This document shows positions 34,362 to 41,928 of a DNA stretch of 64,000 nt, one piece after another; within the stretch, counting starts at the first letter, position 1, and every line of letters starts with the position of its first letter. The notes under the pieces are model-generated. The model was not told the DNA's origin and did no database searches. It saw only the letters and a program-made list of their open reading frames with translations. The position numbers were made by a program, and so were the translations under genes. The DNA is taken from assembly GCA_021808665.1 (NCBI GenBank), contig JAKBBA010000016.1:1-64000 (forward strand). The letters run 5' to 3'. Source of the stretch: Actinomycetes bacterium. Its GTDB lineage: Bacteria > Actinomycetota > Acidimicrobiia > Acidimicrobiales > Palsa-688.

Positions 34362-34410
34362 ATGGGAGAAGAAGTCGCCGGCTAGCGCAACAACCCACCA
34401 AGTTTGACAC
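34360..34410 (-). CDS. Leucine leader peptide (16 aa)
   Basis: GTG at 34410 to TAG at 34360-34362: residues VSNLVGCCASRRLLLP, with the codons CTT CTT CTC consecutively just before Pro-stop. Four of 16 residues are leucine. The GTG is 7 nt after a TACAAT -10 box, so it should be leaderless; an ATG at 34419 overlaps the -10 box and is unlikely to be transcribed. It functions as a sensor of Leu-tRNA supply for leuA attenuation. Confidence 0.75.
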   Translation of the reverse strand: MSNLVGCCASRRLLLP

Positions 34411-34417
34411 GAACTTC

Positions 34418-34423
34418 ATTGTA
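34418..34423 (-). promoter_or_regulatory. -10 box TACAAT of the leuA leader
   Basis: TACAAT followed by 7 nt and the leader-peptide GTG. A convincing -35 box is not visible. Confidence 0.6.
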
Positions 34424-34433
34424 ACAGGTGCGG

Positions 34434-35312
34434 TTACCAGCGGGTGACGGTCGCCTGTGAACTGCTAGTGATCGCCAAGGACTCCTCGGGGCGCTCGTAG
34501 ACGGACTGCACCGCCACTCGGCCCGGCCCCCAAAGCCGCAACCACACCTGCCGGTATGAGTATCCAGACCTCCACGCCGACCCGGCAGCGTTTGGGTACT
34601 CGAGATGCAGCGCCATCCCCACCGACGCATCCTTATAGAGAAGGGATGTCGGCTGGATGCATATCGGTTGATTAGGAGCTAGGTCGCGGATGAACACGTT
34701 GCCGGGCGCGTGCAACAGCAGCAGGCCGTTGCCAGAAGCCGAGCTGAAACTGTCTACGTTGTAGCCGATCGGATAGTGATATTCCTGCTGGTTGCCTGAC
34801 GACGTCGTGTACCAGATTCCCGACTGACGCCAGCTGTAGTTCACGTTCGAGGTGGCGGCAAAGAACCTGTGCTCCCGTACGAAGATCTCCTGACCCTGCC
34901 GGAGGGGTATCGCTACCACCTCTCCCGGGGCGTCCTCCGACAGGGCGATGTGCCCTGGGCCCTGGGCACTGAGCATCACGAGCGGGAGGCCCGCCATGAC
35001 ACGGTTCCACCCACCGGCCATCGGCATCGCCTCCATAGTCACGCCTGGGTCGGCCCAAAGCACGCTGTGGTGCGAGAAGAAAATCCCGTCCTTATCTCCC
35101 AAGCCGAAGTCCGCCACCGGCACGGTGGTACCTTCGATCTGGCAAGTGGATCGACCGAAGTTGATCTTTGCCATGTCCCGAACCGGGGGCTGCTCCTCCC
35201 ACCCGGAGTCACTGGTGACATCCCGAACGTCGAGCGGGGCCCCGCAGCTTGGACAACTCGTGCCGGTGGGGTCGCTGGAAGTCCTGCAGAAACGACAGAC
35301 GTACGGTGCCAT
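34434..35312 (-). CDS. AIM24-family protein with N-terminal zinc ribbon (copy 1)
   Basis: 292 residues. Residues 6-25 form a zinc ribbon (CRFC ... CPSC). The remainder is the AIM24/TIGR00266 beta-barrel-like domain, with FFSHHSVLWAD, LLLLHAPGNVFIRDLAPNQPICI and GPGRVAVQSV. The family is cytoplasmic, of unknown biochemistry, often near stress or tellurium-type genes. GAGGAGG 8 nt before the ATG is a ribosome site, in keeping with a downstream operon position. It is paralogous to the next gene. Confidence 0.88.
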   Translation of the reverse strand: MAPYVCRFCRTSSDPTGTSCPSCGAPLDVRDVTSDSGWEEQPPVRDMAKINFGRSTCQIEGTTVPVADFGLGDKDGIFFSHHSVLWADPGVTMEAMPMAGGWNRVMAGLPLVMLSAQGPGHIALSEDAPGEVVAIPLRQGQEIFVREHRFFAATSNVNYSWRQSGIWYTTSSGNQQEYHYPIGYNVDSFSSASGNGLLLLHAPGNVFIRDLAPNQPICIQPTSLLYKDASVGMALHLEYPNAAGSAWRSGYSYRQVWLRLWGPGRVAVQSVYERPEESLAITSSSQATVTRW

Positions 35313-35341
35313 CAGATGCGCCTCCTCGACATGGCGGAAAG

Positions 35342-36136
35342 CTACTCGGCGCCAGCGTGGACGTACATGGACTGGATGCCGACCCGACCTGGCCCCGTCA
35401 TCTCCGCCATGTACATCCCGTGGCGCATCATTCCGGTTCGGACCTTCTGCTGGACGGTATTCATCGTTACAGACGAGTCTTTGTACAAGAAGCCGCCGGG
35501 CTCGACGAGGATCTTCTCCCCAGCCTTTAAGGTTCGTTCGAAGACGTTGCCGTATCCGTGCAAAAGCAGGATGCCCTGCTCACCTGAAGTGACAAAGCGG
35601 TCCATGTACATGCCCTCCCCGTGGAGGACGTTGGTCATTCCCTGGATCCTTACGAAGCTGTAGCTGATCGAATGCGAGGCTACGAGGAAGGCGTGTTCTC
35701 GGACGTCGAGCTCCATGCTTGGGTGCATCGGGAGCACTACGACTTCACCGGAAGCGTCGCGTGAAAAGGCGACCCTGCCGGGTCCGTGAGCGACGGAGAT
35801 CACATGCGGCATACCGCCGAGCATGCGCTTGATCCCTCCGCCAGTGTTCATCGCTGAAAGCGGAGTGGACTCGTCTTTCCAAAGCAGCACGTGATGTTCG
35901 AAGAAGACCGAGTCTCCGCTGGCGAGGTTCACCTCCGCCACCGGGACGAGCTCGCCTTCGACCTGGCAGGTGCTGGAGGAGAAGCGAAACTCTGTCATAT
36001 CCCGCAAACGCGGGGCTTCTTTCCAGCCGGAGTCGCTGACCACGTTCCGGGCGTCTAGGGGCGCCCCACAGGTCGAGCAGGTAGTCCTACCCGTATCGTT
36101 CTGCGACTTGCACCACTGACACTCGATGCGCTCCAT
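35342..36136 (-). CDS. AIM24-family protein with N-terminal zinc ribbon (copy 2)
   Basis: 264 residues from the ATG at 36136 (MERIECQWC); the frame opens at 36148. It has the same plan as copy 1: zinc ribbon CQWC ... CSTC, the shared CGAPLDARNVVSDSGW linker, and an AIM24 domain with FFEHHVLLWKD, LLLLHGYGNVFERTLKAGE and GPGRVGIQSMY. The two are a tandem duplication, diverged mainly in the middle. The start is 7 nt after TATGCT, so this copy leads the operon. It is divergent from whiB. Confidence 0.88.
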   Translation of the reverse strand: MERIECQWCKSQNDTGRTTCSTCGAPLDARNVVSDSGWKEAPRLRDMTEFRFSSSTCQVEGELVPVAEVNLASGDSVFFEHHVLLWKDESTPLSAMNTGGGIKRMLGGMPHVISVAHGPGRVAFSRDASGEVVVLPMHPSMELDVREHAFLVASHSISYSFVRIQGMTNVLHGEGMYMDRFVTSGEQGILLLHGYGNVFERTLKAGEKILVEPGGFLYKDSSVTMNTVQQKVRTGMMRHGMYMAEMTGPGRVGIQSMYVHAGAE

Positions 36137-36143
36137 GAGCGCG

Positions 36144-36149
36144 AGCATA
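36144..36149 (-). promoter_or_regulatory. -10 box TATGCT of the AIM24 operon
   Basis: TATGCT, 7 nt (CGCGCTC), then ATG at 36136. Confidence 0.6.
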
Positions 36150-36257
36150 ACACCAGTGTTCGATTCGGCTGGGCTGCTACGAGTATGTGACTACTTTCTC
36201 ATAGGTTTCTTAGCTTGTGCGACCATACTCGTTATCACCCGTACGAGGAGGGCCTTT

Positions 36258-36500
36258 GTGGACACTAACTGGATGGTTGAAGGAAAATGTCGCGACTTTC
36301 CCCCTGAGACCTTCTTCCCCAGCGACGGTGTTGGCGTAGAGGTGGCACGCAAGATCTGCGCAGACTGCACTGTGAAGTCCCCGTGCTTGGAATACGCCTT
36401 GGTCAATAGGATCGAGCACGGCGTCTGGGGCGGAGCTTCAGAGAGGGAGCGGCGACGCATAGCCCGTCAGAGGCGGGGCCTGCATCGCATCGGAGCCTAG
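36258..36500 (+). CDS. WhiB-family iron-sulfur transcription factor
   Basis: 80 residues from the GTG at 36258, which has GAGGAGGG about 7 nt upstream; the open frame to 36126 is not used. Cluster ligands are C11, C34, C37 and C43. The turn VWGGASERERRR and the basic tail are the WhiB DNA-binding end. These proteins hold a [4Fe-4S] cluster and bind the principal sigma factor. The sequence is closest in type to WhiB1/WhiB-like short forms; which one is not certain. Confidence 0.93.
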   Translation: MDTNWMVEGKCRDFPPETFFPSDGVGVEVARKICADCTVKSPCLEYALVNRIEHGVWGGASERERRRIARQRRGLHRIGA

Positions 36501-36608
36501 CTCTTAAGTTCAGACCCGCTCTCGGTCGAGCTAGTCCCGCCCAATGGCGTATTAGGTCTGGCCTGCCAATCCGAGGGAGTGGCTAGCCGTCCGAATTTGG
36601 TATCGATA

Positions 36609-36644
36609 CGGGCAGTTGCCGGCTGCCAGATGATGGACTGCCCG
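36609..36644. terminator. Weak hairpin between whiB and tatA
   Basis: CGGGCAGT and ACTGCCCG pair over 8 bp with a 20-nt loop in the 164-bp convergent gap. There is no T-tract. Confidence 0.4.
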
Positions 36645-36664
36645 GCGGGAGTTGGAGCTACTCG

Positions 36665-37033
36665 TTAGTTGCCGCTGGACTCGCGTCGGATCCGATCCTC
36701 ATGGGCCTTGAGCAGCTCGTCGAGCTGCGCTGGCGTCAAAGTCAGAGCTGCCTCTCCTGCAGCGCTTGGAGCGGCTTGCGCCTGCGAGGACTGCACCACG
36801 GGGGGAGCTTGGACTACAGGGGGAGCTGTGGATGAGATAACTCCGGCCGCCGGAGGCAGCCCGCTAGAGTTTGCTCGCGCCTCGTCTTCGGCTTCGCTCT
36901 GGGCCTTTTTGAACTCTCGGCCAGCCAAGCCCACGTTGCGGGCGATCTTAGGAAGCTGCGCTCCCCCCACGAGAACGATCAAGGCCACGACGATCACTAT
37001 CAGGCCGTCTCCACCGAACACGTTTGCGATCAT
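36665..37033 (-). CDS. tatA: TatA/MttA-like twin-arginine translocase component
   Basis: 122 residues from the ATG at 37033. A short N-terminus, one transmembrane helix (about 8-24, GLIVIVVALIVLVGGAQLP), then an amphipathic helix (KIARNVGLAGREFKKAQSEAEDE) are the TatA pattern, with a Pro/Ala/Val-rich tail and a final helix. TatA forms the protein-conducting patch for folded substrates. tatB and tatC are not adjacent. The ATG lies 6 nt after TACAGT with no Shine-Dalgarno. The upstream frame to 37084 is disregarded. Confidence 0.85.
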   Translation of the reverse strand: MIANVFGGDGLIVIVVALIVLVGGAQLPKIARNVGLAGREFKKAQSEAEDEARANSSGLPPAAGVISSTAPPVVQAPPVVQSSQAQAAPSAAGEAALTLTPAQLDELLKAHEDRIRRESSGN

Positions 37034-37039
37034 GTAACA

Positions 37040-37045
37040 ACTGTA
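37040..37045 (-). promoter_or_regulatory. -10 box TACAGT of tatA
   Basis: TACAGT, 6 nt (TGTTAC), then ATG at 37033. Confidence 0.6.
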
Positions 37046-37103
37046 CCCCCGCCACCTTGCTACTTTCGACGGGCATCGGGACACTGCGTATGGATTGTCG
37101 ATA

Positions 37104-38015
37104 ATGGGTCACGAAACCCTCTTCGAATGCGTCGTCAACGTCAGCGAGGGCCGCGACCTCGACGTGGTCGACTACATAGGCCGAGCGGGCGGAAGGTGCC
37201 TCCTAGACGTGCACTCTGATCGATACCACAACCGGTCTGTGTTCACGTTGGCGGGGCCACGTAACCTCTTGGCCGGCGCCGTCCAGGGCGTTGCGTCAGC
37301 CACCTTGAACCGAGTCGATATAACCAAGCACAGCGGAGTCCACCCGCGAATAGGAGCTTTGGACGTCGTCCCTTTTGTCGATCTCACAGCTGTGTTAGGT
37401 CGCGTTGGACAGACCAGTCAGGTCCGCACGTCAGGGTCTACATCTCCGCTCGAACCAGGTAAGACTAGCCCAGAAGCCTGCACAGAGCGGGACCGCTTCG
37501 CGATCTGGGCCGCAGAGAACCTGAGCTTGCCTTGCTTTCTCTACGGCGACGAACGGTCCTTGCCAGAGGTCCGTCGCGGCGCTTGGAGGGGGTTCATGCC
37601 AGACGCGGGTCCGCCCCGTCCACACCCTACGGCCGGAGCGGTGGCGGTAGGGTGCCGGCCTGCTCTGGTTGCATACAACGTGTGGCTCGCTGATGCGGAC
37701 CTCGACACTGCCAAAGCGATCGCAGCGTCTCTCAGGTCACCTGAAGTAAAGGCGCTGGGGCTCCAAGTTGGTGAGTCTGCCCAGGTCTCGTGCAACCTCG
37801 TCCGCCCGTTCTTACGGGGCCCAAGCTTCGTCTATGACGCCGTGGCCACTCTGGCGCCTGTGTCGAGCGCAGAGTTGGTCGGGTTGATACCTCGCAAAGT
37901 CCTGAGAACCCAATCGCGCTCACGATGGCAGGAATTGGACCTCTCGGAGGAGAAGACGATCGAGGCCCGCCTCGAAGAGGCGGGCCTCGATGGGGGAAGG
38001 TTCGAACTGTACTGA
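37104..38015 (+). CDS. Glutamate formiminotransferase
   Basis: 303 residues from the ATG at 37104 (a TTG at 37095 is in frame). FECVVNVSEGRD begins the N-terminal subdomain, ITKHSGVHPRIGALDVVPF contains the catalytic His (H80), and VSCNLVRP lies in the C-terminal subdomain. It transfers the formimino group from formiminoglutamate to tetrahydrofolate in histidine breakdown. The cyclodeaminase domain of the mammalian bifunctional enzyme is absent and no hut genes are nearby. The coding 3' end contains a perfect 15-bp hairpin shared with the convergent whiB. Confidence 0.92.
   Translation: MGHETLFECVVNVSEGRDLDVVDYIGRAGGRCLLDVHSDRYHNRSVFTLAGPRNLLAGAVQGVASATLNRVDITKHSGVHPRIGALDVVPFVDLTAVLGRVGQTSQVRTSGSTSPLEPGKTSPEACTERDRFAIWAAENLSLPCFLYGDERSLPEVRRGAWRGFMPDAGPPRPHPTAGAVAVGCRPALVAYNVWLADADLDTAKAIAASLRSPEVKALGLQVGESAQVSCNLVRPFLRGPSFVYDAVATLAPVSSAELVGLIPRKVLRTQSRSRWQELDLSEEKTIEARLEEAGLDGGRFELY
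37959..37991. terminator. Perfect 15-bp hairpin inside the formiminotransferase 3' end
   Basis: ATCGAGGCCCGCCTC and its complement are separated only by GAA. It encodes part of EARLEEAGLD and lies 24 bp before the stop and 35 bp from the convergent whiB stop. Probably a bidirectional terminator built into coding sequence. Confidence 0.7.
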
Positions 38016-38025
38016 CATCTCAGCA

Positions 38026-38346
38026 TCAGCCAGCTACGGCAGCCTTGGCCTCCAAGGTTCGACGTCGACGGATCTTGCGGCGCTCCCGCTCGCTCAAGCC
38101 GCCCCAAATGCCAAACTTCTCTCCGTAGCTGACTGCATACTCGAGACACTCCTCACGAACCACGCAACCGCGACAAACCTCTTTAGCCTCTCGAGTGGAA
38201 CTTCCCCGCTCCGGGAAGAAAAGATCTGGGTCGACGCCCATACAGTTCGCCTTACGCTGCCAGGACGGATGGGGTCCGCCAATCAGATTGACTATGTTGC
38301 TGACCACTGTCTCCTCGATTTCCGGCGCCCTAGGGTTGTGCAACAT
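38026..38346 (-). CDS. WhiB-family regulator (WhiB2/WhmD-like)
   Basis: 106 residues from the ATG at 38346, which has AAGG 8 nt upstream; the frame opens at a TTG at 38361. Cluster cysteines are C35, C58, C61 and C67 (CMGVDPDLFFPERG ... CRGCVVREEC). FGIWGGLSERERRKIRRRR is the DNA-contacting end. The long N-terminus and GVDPDLFFPERG resemble WhiB2/WhmD, needed for septation in mycobacteria (family knowledge). Upstream, TACAGT near 38385 may be its -10 box. Confidence 0.94.
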   Translation of the reverse strand: MLHNPRAPEIEETVVSNIVNLIGGPHPSWQRKANCMGVDPDLFFPERGSSTREAKEVCRGCVVREECLEYAVSYGEKFGIWGGLSERERRKIRRRRTLEAKAAVAG

Positions 38347-38480
38347 GCAGAGGACCTTCAACCACTCCCCTGCACGTAACTACACCACTGTAATACTGTT
38401 CGATCCGGAAGAAGATATCAAGATTTTCGTCCGATTTTTTTTCTCCGGTCGCCTTCGATCGGTGATCGTGGCGACTCCGT

Positions 38481-39140
38481 CTAGGAGGTAAGGATCGACT
38501 TGACCGCGTCCTCGGCGCCCTCAGCGACGAGGACGATCACCTCGTCGCCAGCTGCCAAGACGATGTCACCGCGCGGCACCACCACACGGCGGCTGCGCAC
38601 CACGGCGACGACGCTTGAATCCCTCGGCATACCCAGATCGGCTATCGCGCGATCGACGGCAGGCGAGGAGGCGTCGAGGGTCACTTCTACCAAGCCGGCG
38701 CGGCCGTCTGCGAGGCTCATCAGCGGGACCAAGGTCCCCACCGACAGAGCCTCTTCGACCAGTGCAGTCATAAGGTGCGGCGTCGAAACTGCCACGTCGA
38801 CCCCCCACGTCTCGTTGAACAACCAGATGTTCTTGGGATGGTTAACCCTGGCGATCACTCTCGGAACGGCGAACTCCTGTTTGGACAACAAGGAGACCAC
38901 CAGGTTGTCTTCGTCGTCTCCCGTGCACGCTACGACGACGTCCGCCGAGTCGAACTCAGCCTGAGACAGGACGCTAACTTCGCAGGCGTCGCCCGGCACC
39001 CACCTCCAGCCTGTCTGGCCCGCCTGGCGGCTGACGACTGCGTCGTCGACCTCGACGATCAGGACCTCGTGGCCGTTACGCGACAGGTCGCGAGCGATGG
39101 AACGACCTACCACCCCTCCACCGGCGATTGAGACTTTCAT
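38481..39140 (-). CDS. trkA: TrkA-type potassium uptake regulatory subunit (second of pair)
   Basis: 219 residues from the ATG at 39140; the frame is open far upstream but the ATG overlaps the previous stop by ATGA. An N-terminal RCK/TrkA-N domain (IAGGGVVGRSIARDL) is followed by a TrkA-C domain (about 145-219, GLVEVTLDASSPAVDRAI). It binds NAD(H) and gates a Trk/Ktr potassium channel. The two-gene arrangement matches mycobacterial ceoB/ceoC. No TrkH/KtrB channel gene is in the window. Confidence 0.93.
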   Translation of the reverse strand: MKVSIAGGGVVGRSIARDLSRNGHEVLIVEVDDAVVSRQAGQTGWRWVPGDACEVSVLSQAEFDSADVVVACTGDDEDNLVVSLLSKQEFAVPRVIARVNHPKNIWLFNETWGVDVAVSTPHLMTALVEEALSVGTLVPLMSLADGRAGLVEVTLDASSPAVDRAIADLGMPRDSSVVAVVRSRRVVVPRGDIVLAAGDEVIVLVAEGAEDAVKSILTS

Positions 39141-39808
39141 CGCCCACCTTTGGCGACTGCGCCCGACATCAACAGTGCCCTCATTTCGTTGATGTGCTCT
39201 GTGCACACTGCCATATGGACGATGTCTCCTTCTTGGCCGACCAAACCCGGCTTCACAAGTTGGGACAGGACCCCCCTCGTGACTAGAACAGGCCTCCACT
39301 TGTCTCCTGCCGCCAGTTCGGCGACGGGCTTGCCGCAGTGAGCTTCGGGTAGCGGGACTTCGACCAGGTTCACGGTCCCCGTCGGGTCGGTCCACTCAGA
39401 ACTGACCTCGCCCGGTATGAGTCGCCTGGCCACCTGATCGACGGTCCAGCTGACTGTCGCCACCGTTGGGATACCAAGTCGTTGGTATATCGCGGCCCTG
39501 CGGGGATCGTAGATCCTTGCCACGACGTTGCTGACTTCGAAGCATTCCCGGGCTATACGGGCAGTCAGTATGTTCGTGTTGTCCCCGCTCGTAACGGCCG
39601 CAACCGCCCCGGCACGCTCGATCCCAGCTCTGCGAAGGTCGTCTTGATCGAAGCCGAACCCGACCACCTGTTCGCAATCCCACTCAGAGGAAAGGCGTCG
39701 AAAAGCGACCGGGTTCTTGTCGAGGACCGCTACCGTGTGATCCTCCCTGCGAAGCCTGCCGGCGAGCTCGCTTCCTACCCGGCCGCAGCCGACGACAATG
39801 ACGTGCAC
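39137..39808 (-). CDS. trkA: TrkA-type potassium uptake regulatory subunit (first of pair)
   Basis: 223 residues. The nucleotide-binding motif VVGCGRVGSELAGRL and the acidic end of strand 2 (VAVLDKN) indicate NAD(H). The TrkA-C domain (about 140-215) includes GTVNLVEVPLPEAHCGKPVAEL. The GTG at 39808 lies 6 nt after TAAGCT and leads the two-gene operon. It acts at the cytoplasmic face of a potassium channel encoded elsewhere. Confidence 0.94.
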   Translation of the reverse strand: MHVIVVGCGRVGSELAGRLRREDHTVAVLDKNPVAFRRLSSEWDCEQVVGFGFDQDDLRRAGIERAGAVAAVTSGDNTNILTARIARECFEVSNVVARIYDPRRAAIYQRLGIPTVATVSWTVDQVARRLIPGEVSSEWTDPTGTVNLVEVPLPEAHCGKPVAELAAGDKWRPVLVTRGVLSQLVKPGLVGQEGDIVHMAVCTEHINEMRALLMSGAVAKGGR

Positions 39809-39814
39809 CTGCCA

Positions 39815-39820
39815 AGCTTA
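39815..39820 (-). promoter_or_regulatory. -10 box TAAGCT of the trkA pair
   Basis: TAAGCT, 6 nt (TGGCAG), then GTG at 39808. Confidence 0.6.
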
Positions 39821-39918
39821 AGCGAGATCCGACTTGGCGGCGAACTCGTGACGCTCGCCAGGCGCAAGGGCTCTCGGGTTTCAAGTCTTCGGGGAAACCT
39901 ATTCCCCCGGTCGTCGGA

Positions 39919-41922
39919 TCAGGCGCTGCGACGCTGGACCCGCTTGTGCTCCAAGAAGTCGACAAGTACGTAGCTGCCGAGGCTCTCAGGGGTTGTGTAG
40001 AAGGCTCGGCCCCCGTTGATTTGGGTCATCTTCTCTACGAAGCTACGCAGGTAGCCCGTTGCGTCGAGCATGAACGTGTTCAGTCGAATCCCATCTCGGG
40101 TCAGCCTCGCCACCTCCTGGAGGGTGACCCTCACAGTCTCGGGAGTCGGCGGGTAGTCGAAGAACGGTTCGCCGTTCGCAAGTATGTGCGCCGTCGGCTC
40201 GCCGTCGGTGATCATGATCACCTGCTTGGTACCTGACTTTCCCGACAGCATCCGCCTGGCGAGGATCAGGGCGTGCTGCATATTCGTCCCGTAGGTATAG
40301 TCCCAAGAGACCTCGGGTAGCGAGCTGGCTTTCAACTCCCTTGCCAGTTCGCCGAAGCCGACCATGCCGAGGAAGTCACGCGGGTACTGGCCGCTGATCA
40401 GTGACTGCAGAGCCATAGCCACTTTCTTAGCCGCCAGGAAATTCCCCCTCATCGGCATCGACAGCGAAAGGTCGATCGCCAAAACCGTCGAGGACGATGT
40501 CACGGTCTCCGTCTGATCCACTTCGAAATCATCAGGCTCGAGGCGGACCGGCAGCCCCGAGCCCCCACGGCGCAGAGCGTTACGGACGGTTCTCTCTATC
40601 GAGAGGTTGAACGGGTCGCCCCACTCGTACGGCTTGGTCTCGAAGGTCCGCTCGTGGCCGACTCCGAGACGCTGTACCTGATGACCTCCAGTGCGGTCCT
40701 TCATAACCTTCGAGAACAGTTCGGACAGCGCATTACGGCCGATCTTGCGCAAGCCGCGCGGGGTGAGCTCCAAGCGTCCCCCTTTGGTGTCCATGAGACC
40801 CGCCTCGGCCAACTGGCGTGCTATGCGAGCGAGCTGCTCCAACGATCGTGCCGCGTCGTCGCCGACTAGTTCCCTCGCCTTGTCGATATCCACCTCGGCT
40901 AGGGCACCCGGGTTGGAGGCGGTGGTAAGCATCGACTCCAGACTGTCGAGGTCGCCGAGGTTGTTGAGCACCGAGGCGGCTTCGGTCAGGCCCAGCGGAT
41001 CTCCCCCGCTGAAGCTGTAACCCCCCTCCCATCCTGCTCCGGGAAACGCTCCCCGCAGGTTTCCTCTCAGCCGTTCCACTTGCCACTTGAGATCTAGATC
41101 CTCCAGCAGTGCGTCCGACAGACGCTGCAACTCTGCCCTTTGGTCAGGAGTCATCGAGTTGAGCAACTGGGACATTGCCGCCATCTGGCGCGCCATCCCT
41201 TCGAGCAGTTCGTCAAGGCTCGCTGGGTTGCCTGGGAACATGTCGCCGAACCGGGCCATGAAGTCCTCGAACGCGCCAGAGGTATCCCGGCCCGCCGCGC
41301 GCGCTTCGATCATCTGGTTGAGATGGTCGAACATTTCCCTCATCCGCTGCAGCGACTCAGGAGACATGTCCGACATCGCCTCGGACATCTGGTTGAACTG
41401 GCTCTGAAGAACCTGGGACCGTAGTTCCTCGACGAGCTCCTCAAAGCTCTGATGCGCAGAGGAGCTCGTCCAGTCGTAGTCTTGAAGGGAGCGGATCTGA
41501 CCTGCCAGGTCAGGGGGTAGAAGGTCCAAAGCGATCGACCGCTCAGCGATAGCTTCGTCGCTCACGCCTGCTCTGCGTTGGTCTCCGGAGCCTTCCGCCT
41601 GCTCGCGAGCTGCGTCGAGTGACCTCCTCTCGGCGTCTACGATCTCTCTTAGCCTCTCAGCCACCTCGGAGAACGGCTCCCCGAGGTCGTGCTTTTCAAG
41701 CAGCTCGGCTTTGCGCTCCCGCAGCTTTTGGAGGATGTCGCGTAGCCCCTCCACCCGGCGACCATTTCGATCGGTGAAGCCACGTTGGAGAAGTCTGTGC
41801 AGCGCTTGATTCAAGTCGCCGTGGAAAAGCAAATCGTCGGTGAGCTGAGCGAACACGTCGTCAGCGTCGAAGTCGAACCCGGTCTGGGTTCCGTCCCAAC
41901 GAGAGTAGGTGAATCCGGCCAC
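39919..41922 (-). CDS. VWA-domain protein, chelatase-D-like partner
   Basis: 667 residues. Residues 1-470 are largely helical and charged, with repeated segments such as FEDFMARFGDMFPGNPASLDELLEGMARQ. A von Willebrand A domain (about 480-650) has the MIDAS motif DLSLS in LAIDLSLSMPM, the threonine loop GTNMQHAL and ITDGEPT. It follows an AAA+ gene by 6 bp, so the two probably form a MoxR/VWA or magnesium-chelatase I/D-like machine that inserts metals or remodels a protein. The target is unknown. Confidence 0.88.
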   Translation of the reverse strand: MAGFTYSRWDGTQTGFDFDADDVFAQLTDDLLFHGDLNQALHRLLQRGFTDRNGRRVEGLRDILQKLRERKAELLEKHDLGEPFSEVAERLREIVDAERRSLDAAREQAEGSGDQRRAGVSDEAIAERSIALDLLPPDLAGQIRSLQDYDWTSSSAHQSFEELVEELRSQVLQSQFNQMSEAMSDMSPESLQRMREMFDHLNQMIEARAAGRDTSGAFEDFMARFGDMFPGNPASLDELLEGMARQMAAMSQLLNSMTPDQRAELQRLSDALLEDLDLKWQVERLRGNLRGAFPGAGWEGGYSFSGGDPLGLTEAASVLNNLGDLDSLESMLTTASNPGALAEVDIDKARELVGDDAARSLEQLARIARQLAEAGLMDTKGGRLELTPRGLRKIGRNALSELFSKVMKDRTGGHQVQRLGVGHERTFETKPYEWGDPFNLSIERTVRNALRRGGSGLPVRLEPDDFEVDQTETVTSSSTVLAIDLSLSMPMRGNFLAAKKVAMALQSLISGQYPRDFLGMVGFGELARELKASSLPEVSWDYTYGTNMQHALILARRMLSGKSGTKQVIMITDGEPTAHILANGEPFFDYPPTPETVRVTLQEVARLTRDGIRLNTFMLDATGYLRSFVEKMTQINGGRAFYTTPESLGSYVLVDFLEHKRVQRRSA

Positions 41923-41928
41923 CGCCAG

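Noticed and set aside
34360..34419. Leu leader peptide beginning at ATG 34419
   Set aside because: The ATG overlaps the TACAAT -10 hexamer and would not be transcribed from that promoter; GTG 34410 is preferred. Another upstream promoter would revive it.
38481..39395. 304-residue version of the second TrkA protein
   Set aside because: The extra 85 N-terminal residues overlap the first trkA gene in another frame; the ATG at 39140 with an ATGA overlap gives the true start.
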